Assembly: GCA_041657845.1 (NCBI GenBank) | Contig: JBBABD010000009.1 | Coordinates: 1 to 40,692, forward strand | DNA: 40,692 bases | From: Parcubacteria group bacterium | GTDB lineage: Bacteria; Patescibacteriota; Minisyncoccia; Moranbacterales; JAKLHP01 | Reading direction: 5' to 3' | Shown: positions 38,266 through 40,692 of the stretch, piece after piece | How positions within the stretch are numbered: position 1 is the first letter of the stretch | Layout of the letters: the number at the start of each line of letters is the position of its first letter | The notes under the pieces: generated by a model | What the model was told of the DNA's origin: nothing | Databases searched by the model: none | The model's input: only the letters and a program-made list of their open reading frames with translations | Translations under genes and position numbers: made by a program

Positions 38266-38363
38266 ATAAATCACTAAACAAAAACGAAATCTATCACTAA
38301 AAATACCGAAAATTTAGAGATAATTCGGGAAAATTTTTGGGGTATGTTTCGCGATTTAATTTA
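38266..38363 (+). repeat. rpsF-ssb-rpsR hairpin repeat, copy 1 (before rpsF)
   Basis: It begins ATAAATCACTAAAC, has a central hairpin around ACCGAA...TTCGGG, and ends GATTTAATTTA directly at the rpsF ATG. Two further copies of nearly the same length and sequence precede ssb and rpsR. Confidence 0.9.
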
Positions 38364-38963
38364 ATGCTTTACGAACTGTGTTATCTGGTCGGGGAATCAA
38401 AAGAGCAAGAATTCGCCAGAATAAAAGAAGAAGTTTCGGCTATTGTTTCCAAAGAAGGCGGAAAATGGCTCGAACCGCAAATTGAAGAAAAAAGGAAGAT
38501 GGCTTACAAAGTCGGCAAGGAAGCCCGAGGGGTTTATGTTGCCCAGCAATTTGAGATTATCAAAGAAGAGGAAAAAGAAAATGAAGAAATGGCCAATACT
38601 CTAGACGATATAAACAAAAAACTTAACCTCTATAATGATATTTTGAGATTTATTATTGTGAAAGCAGAGGATTTACCGGAGCTCAAAATTAGAGAAGGAA
38701 AGCCTGTTTTTGCAAAAGATTTAGGAAAGGAGAGAGGAAATTACGATAAGCCAGTTTATATCAAAAAAACTGAAACTGCACCAAAAGAGAAAGTGTCCGA
38801 CTTCGCTAAAACTATGACGGGCAAGGAAGAAATAGCGGGCGATGAGAAGAAAATTAAAGAAGTGGAAAAACCCGACGCCGCTAAAGCTATAGCAGGCGAG
38901 GAAGAAAAAAATGAAAGCAAAAAAAGCATTGACGAAAAAATAGACGAAATACTTAATATATAA
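38364..38963 (+). CDS. rpsF: Ribosomal protein S6 with long C-terminal extension
   Basis: The protein has 199 aa from ATG 38364, where MLYELCYLVGES aligns with the S6 start; an in-frame TTG at 38337 lies inside the repeat. Residues 1 to about 100 are the S6 ferredoxin-like fold (KKMAYKVGKEARGVYVAQQFEI, LRFIIVK). The rest (about 105-199) is a charged, low-complexity tail with two AKTMTGKE/AKAIAGEE repeats. S6 pairs with S18 in the 30S platform; rpsR is two genes downstream. Confidence 0.93.
   Translation: MLYELCYLVGESKEQEFARIKEEVSAIVSKEGGKWLEPQIEEKRKMAYKVGKEARGVYVAQQFEIIKEEEKENEEMANTLDDINKKLNLYNDILRFIIVKAEDLPELKIREGKPVFAKDLGKERGNYDKPVYIKKTETAPKEKVSDFAKTMTGKEEIAGDEKKIKEVEKPDAAKAIAGEEEKNESKKSIDEKIDEILNI
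38796..38829 (+). repeat. AKAMADK-type in-frame repeat in rpsF, unit 1
   Basis: It encodes SDFAKTMTGKE (about residues 145-155) and shares CGCTAAA-CTAT-GGCAAGGAAG words with the second unit and with ftsK 34247-34273. Confidence 0.7.
38871..38904 (+). repeat. AKAMADK-type in-frame repeat in rpsF, unit 2
   Basis: It encodes PDAAKAIAGEE (about residues 170-180). CCGCTAAAGCTAT is identical to the core of the ftsK copy except for one flanking base. Confidence 0.75.
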
Positions 38964-38966
38964 TGA

Positions 38967-39063
38967 ATAAATCACTAAACAACACGAAACCTATCGCTAA
39001 AAATCCCGAAAATTTTAGGGATTATTCGGGAAAATTTTAGGGTTTGTTTCGAGATTTAATTCA
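38967..39063 (+). repeat. rpsF-ssb-rpsR hairpin repeat, copy 2 (before ssb)
   Basis: ATAAATCACTAAAC starts it, CCCGAAAATTTTAGGG and TTCGGG form the central hairpins, and it ends TTTAATTCA at the ssb ATG. It begins three bases after the rpsF stop, so the repeat fills the whole intergenic space. Confidence 0.92.
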
Positions 39064-39537
39064 ATGAATGTTAACAAAGTCATTTTGGTGGGGCGTCTCA
39101 CCAGGGATCCGGAAGTGCGAACCACTCCGTCTGGTCAAACCGTAGCCTCAATTGGCCTCGCTACAGGAAGGACTTGGACTGATAAGCAGGGGCAGAAACA
39201 GGAAAAAACCGAATTTCATAATGTGGTTATGTGGGGAAGAACGGCCGAAGTTGCCGGACAATATTTGATCAAAGGACAGGAAATTTTTGTGGAAGGAAGA
39301 TTGGAATCGAGAAAATATACCGGAAAAGACGGAGTAGAAAGAAAAACTACAGATGTGGTTGTAGAGAATTTTCAATTTGGATCCAAACCGCAAGGAGCCA
39401 ATCGGGGAAATTATTCTGCTCCAGCAGCTCAAAAGCCATCTGCTCCTCAAACCCAAGCTCCCAAGGAGGAGCAAATTCCGACTATCAACCTCGATGACGA
39501 ACAAGGAGAAGTAAGAATTGAAGATGTGCCGTTTTAA
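39064..39537 (+). CDS. ssb: Single-stranded DNA-binding protein
   Basis: The protein has 157 aa. The OB fold (about 1-105) shows MNVNKVILVGRLTRDPEVRTT, TEFHNVVMWGRTAEVAGQYLIKGQEIFVEGRLE and TTDVVVENFQF. A Gln/Pro/Ala-rich linker follows, then an acidic tip ending in EDVPF, the usual protein-interaction tail. It lies between rpsF and rpsR as in many bacteria. The intergenic spaces on both sides consist of the ~97-bp repeat. Confidence 0.97.
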   Translation: MNVNKVILVGRLTRDPEVRTTPSGQTVASIGLATGRTWTDKQGQKQEKTEFHNVVMWGRTAEVAGQYLIKGQEIFVEGRLESRKYTGKDGVERKTTDVVVENFQFGSKPQGANRGNYSAPAAQKPSAPQTQAPKEEQIPTINLDDEQGEVRIEDVPF

Positions 39538-39632
39538 TAAATCACTAAACGACACGAAAACTATCACTAAAAATCCCGAATATTTAGGGATAATTCGGGA
39601 AAAGTTTAGCGATTGTTTCGTGACTTAATTTA
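39537..39632 (+). repeat. rpsF-ssb-rpsR hairpin repeat, copy 3 (before rpsR)
   Basis: It begins in the ssb stop codon and ends at the rpsR ATG. The arms are long and imperfect: ACGAAAACTATCACTAAA on the left and TTTAGCGATTGTTTCGT on the right around CCCGAAT/ATTCGGG. Confidence 0.92.
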
Positions 39633-39836
39633 ATGGATAAAGTTTGTTATTTTTGCGAACAGAAAATGGATAAAATTGATTACAAGGATGTTTATTTGCT
39701 TCGCCGCTTTATGAATTCCCAAGGAAAGATTTATCCTCCGAAGAAATTTGGAATTTGCGCCAAGCATCAAAGGGCTCTTGCTAATGCCATCAAAAAAGCC
39801 AGAGTAATGGCTTTGGTGCCGTTTGTTATCAAATAA
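39633..39836 (+). CDS. rpsR: Ribosomal protein S18
   Basis: The protein has 67 aa. YKDVYLLRRFMNSQGKIYPPKKFGICAKHQRALANAIKKARVMALVPFV is the S18 core. Cys5, Cys8, Cys42 and His45 form a plausible zinc site, so this is the zinc-binding version. It binds S6 in the ribosome and lies in the same operon. Confidence 0.96.
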   Translation: MDKVCYFCEQKMDKIDYKDVYLLRRFMNSQGKIYPPKKFGICAKHQRALANAIKKARVMALVPFVIK

Positions 39837-39883
39837 TTCGCGAATTATTGCGAATAATATTCAAATGTATTCGAATACATTTG
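39835..39883. repeat. Double palindrome between rpsR and efp
   Basis: AATTCGCGAATT (39835-39846) is a 12-bp palindrome overlapping the rpsR stop. A perfect 22-bp palindrome with arms CAAATGTATTC and GAATACATTTG occupies 39862-39883. The AATGTATTCGAAT core is shared with the repeat before pyk. Confidence 0.8.
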
Positions 39884-39906
39884 TTTATTTATTAGCAGAT
39901 ATTAGC

Positions 39907-40464
39907 ATGCTATCTATTTCAGATATTAAAAACGGAAAGAATATCATTTTTAATAATGATCCATATAAAGTCTTGTATGCCGAACATTCCAAAATGGGGC
40001 GCGCCGGAGCGGTACTTCGCACAAAACTGAAAAATCTCCTGAACGGTTCGGTTTTGGAAAGAACTTTTCAGGGTGCGGAAAAAGCTCCCGAAGCGGATAT
40101 CACTTCTTCCAAAGCGCAGTATCTTTACCTCGAAGGAAATAATTTTTGTTTTATGGATAGCGAGGATTACGATCAGTTCACTTTGCCCAAAGATGTTTTG
40201 GGAGACGCAACCAATTATCTGGTCGAAGGAACGGAAGTGACCATTTTGAATTTTAACGGAATTCCGATCAATCTTGAAGTTCCAATCAAAGTAAAACTAA
40301 AAGTAATCGAAGCTCCTCCCGGAATCAAAGGCGACACGGTTTCTTCCGGAGGAAAATTGGTAACTCTGGAAACCGGACTCAAAATCGGCGCCCCGTTATT
40401 CGTCAAAGAAGGCGACACACTGATCGTGAATACGGAAAGAGGAGAATATGTTTCAAGAGGATAG
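39907..40464 (+). CDS. efp: Elongation factor P, Arg32 type
   Basis: The protein has 185 aa from ATG 39907; the frame upstream is repeat DNA. EF-P relieves stalling at polyproline. The three-domain layout is complete, ending GDTLIVNTERGEYVSRG. The loop that reaches the peptidyl-transferase centre reads HSKMGRAGAVLRTKLKNLL, with Arg32 at the position of E. coli Lys34. Arg32 is typical of EF-P rhamnosylated by EarP in Pseudomonas and Shewanella. No modification enzyme is in the window. Archaeal-type or YeiP alternatives fit less well. Confidence 0.94.
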   Translation: MLSISDIKNGKNIIFNNDPYKVLYAEHSKMGRAGAVLRTKLKNLLNGSVLERTFQGAEKAPEADITSSKAQYLYLEGNNFCFMDSEDYDQFTLPKDVLGDATNYLVEGTEVTILNFNGIPINLEVPIKVKLKVIEAPPGIKGDTVSSGGKLVTLETGLKIGAPLFVKEGDTLIVNTERGEYVSRG

Positions 40465-40471
40465 ATTTACA

Positions 40472-40547
40472 TGTCATTCCTGCGAAAGCAGGAATCTATA
40501 TTACCGTAATTCGATAACGTAGATTTCGCATCAAGTGTGGAATGACA
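40472..40547. repeat. GTCATTCC/GGAATGAC mini-element, copy 3
   Basis: TGTCATTCC to GGAATGACA spans 76 bp, the same length as the ligA copy. The left arm contains TGCGAAAGCA, as the right arm of copy 2 does in complement, so this copy is in the opposite orientation. Confidence 0.85.
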
Positions 40548-40588
40548 AATAAAGTTATATTTTTTGGTTTAATTAAATAATTGGGAGG

Positions 40589-40692
40589 CTATTTTTCTAA
40601 AATTTCCTGAATTATCTTGTATCTGCGCTCTTGCGTCAATCCTTTATGGACACGCAGGAGCGTTTTTGTTTTTCCGAAAAATCCATCTAACG
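40589..40692 (-). CDS. C-terminal end of an unknown protein, truncated by window edge
   Basis: A frame open from the window edge ends at TAG (40589-40591) after ...FFGKTKTLLRVHKGLTQERRYKIIQEILEK. The composition looks protein-like, but only 33 residues are visible and no family can be named. It overlaps a terminator hairpin on the opposite strand. Confidence 0.4.
   Translation of the reverse strand, partial: LDGFFGKTKTLLRVHKGLTQERRYKIIQEILEK
40626..40674 (+). terminator. Rho-independent terminator downstream of efp
   Basis: CGCTCTTGCGT (40626-40636) pairs with ACGCAGGAGCG (40652-40662) with one T:G, followed by TTTTTGTTTTT. It is well placed to end the rpsF-efp transcript. Confidence 0.8.

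Noticed and set aside
38337..38363. Longer rpsF start at TTG 38337
   Set aside because: The added residues come from the hairpin repeat; MLYELCYLV at 38364 matches the S6 N-terminus.

Overview
The window looks like a chromosomal segment of an ultra-small fermentative bacterium of the Candidate Phyla Radiation (Patescibacteria), most plausibly the Parcubacteria/Paceibacteria side. This is inferred from the AT-rich sequence, tightly packed core genes, short proteins of unknown function, a Fibrobacter-type FISUMP domain protein, a pyruvate:ferredoxin oxidoreductase with pyruvate kinase as the only visible energy metabolism, and many small palindromic repeats. No marker was searched, so the placement is a judgement. 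TGA acts as a stop codon (several genes end in TGA and an RF2 gene is present), so this is not a TGA=Gly lineage.

Layout. 1-1.5 kb: the end of a FISUMP protein, then a REP-associated transposase (RAYT) studded with its own palindrome. 1.5-6 kb: ligA-gatC-gatA and a membrane protein. 6-6.4 kb: tRNA-fMet, a second CAT-anticodon tRNA and tRNA-Asp. 6.5-9 kb: a membrane protein and gyrB. 9.1-10.2 kb: a Panacea-type toxin-antitoxin pair behind a promoter carrying the same palindrome as lexA and recA. 10.2-15.2 kb: RNase HI, then a MacA/MacB-like export system (adaptor, ATPase, two FtsX-type permeases). 15.3-16.8 kb: two membrane-anchored proteins, one with two thioredoxin folds. 16.9-21.6 kb: porG-porD-porA, a phospholipid block (archaeal-type CarS-like cytidylyltransferase, PgsA, PgpA), then porB. 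21.6-25.7 kb: tRNA-Thr directly abutting a ZIP transporter, prfB with its programmed frameshift, a Tic20-like protein, pyk and tRNA-Ser. 25.8-28.2 kb is the least conserved part: a 5'-truncated DUF2779 gene, an unknown ORF and an orphan histidine kinase. 28.4-36.9 kb: dnaG, rpoD, lexA, a PolB-type exonuclease, ftsK and a RodZ-like protein. 37-40.5 kb: recA, rpsF-ssb-rpsR and efp.

The genes form a housekeeping block for replication, repair, translation and segregation, with catabolism by pyruvate kinase and pyruvate oxidation and a minimal phosphatidylglycerol pathway. lexA, recA and the toxin-antitoxin promoter share the palindrome TGATAT-N-ATATCA over the -10 element, which suggests a small SOS regulon.

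The most unusual layer is repeats. At least six families occur: a RAYT-linked palindrome, a GTCATTCC/GGAATGAC mini-element, degenerate 7-bp tandem arrays, an AKAMADK-type peptide repeat, a ~97-bp hairpin placed immediately before rpsF, ssb and rpsR, and other hairpins before pyk, rpoD, recA and efp. Several lie in frame inside essential genes (ligA three times, gyrB, dnaG, ftsK, rpsF). A second recurrent pattern is an extended -10 (TGN-TANNNT) exactly six bases before ATG at five genes, which suggests leaderless transcription.
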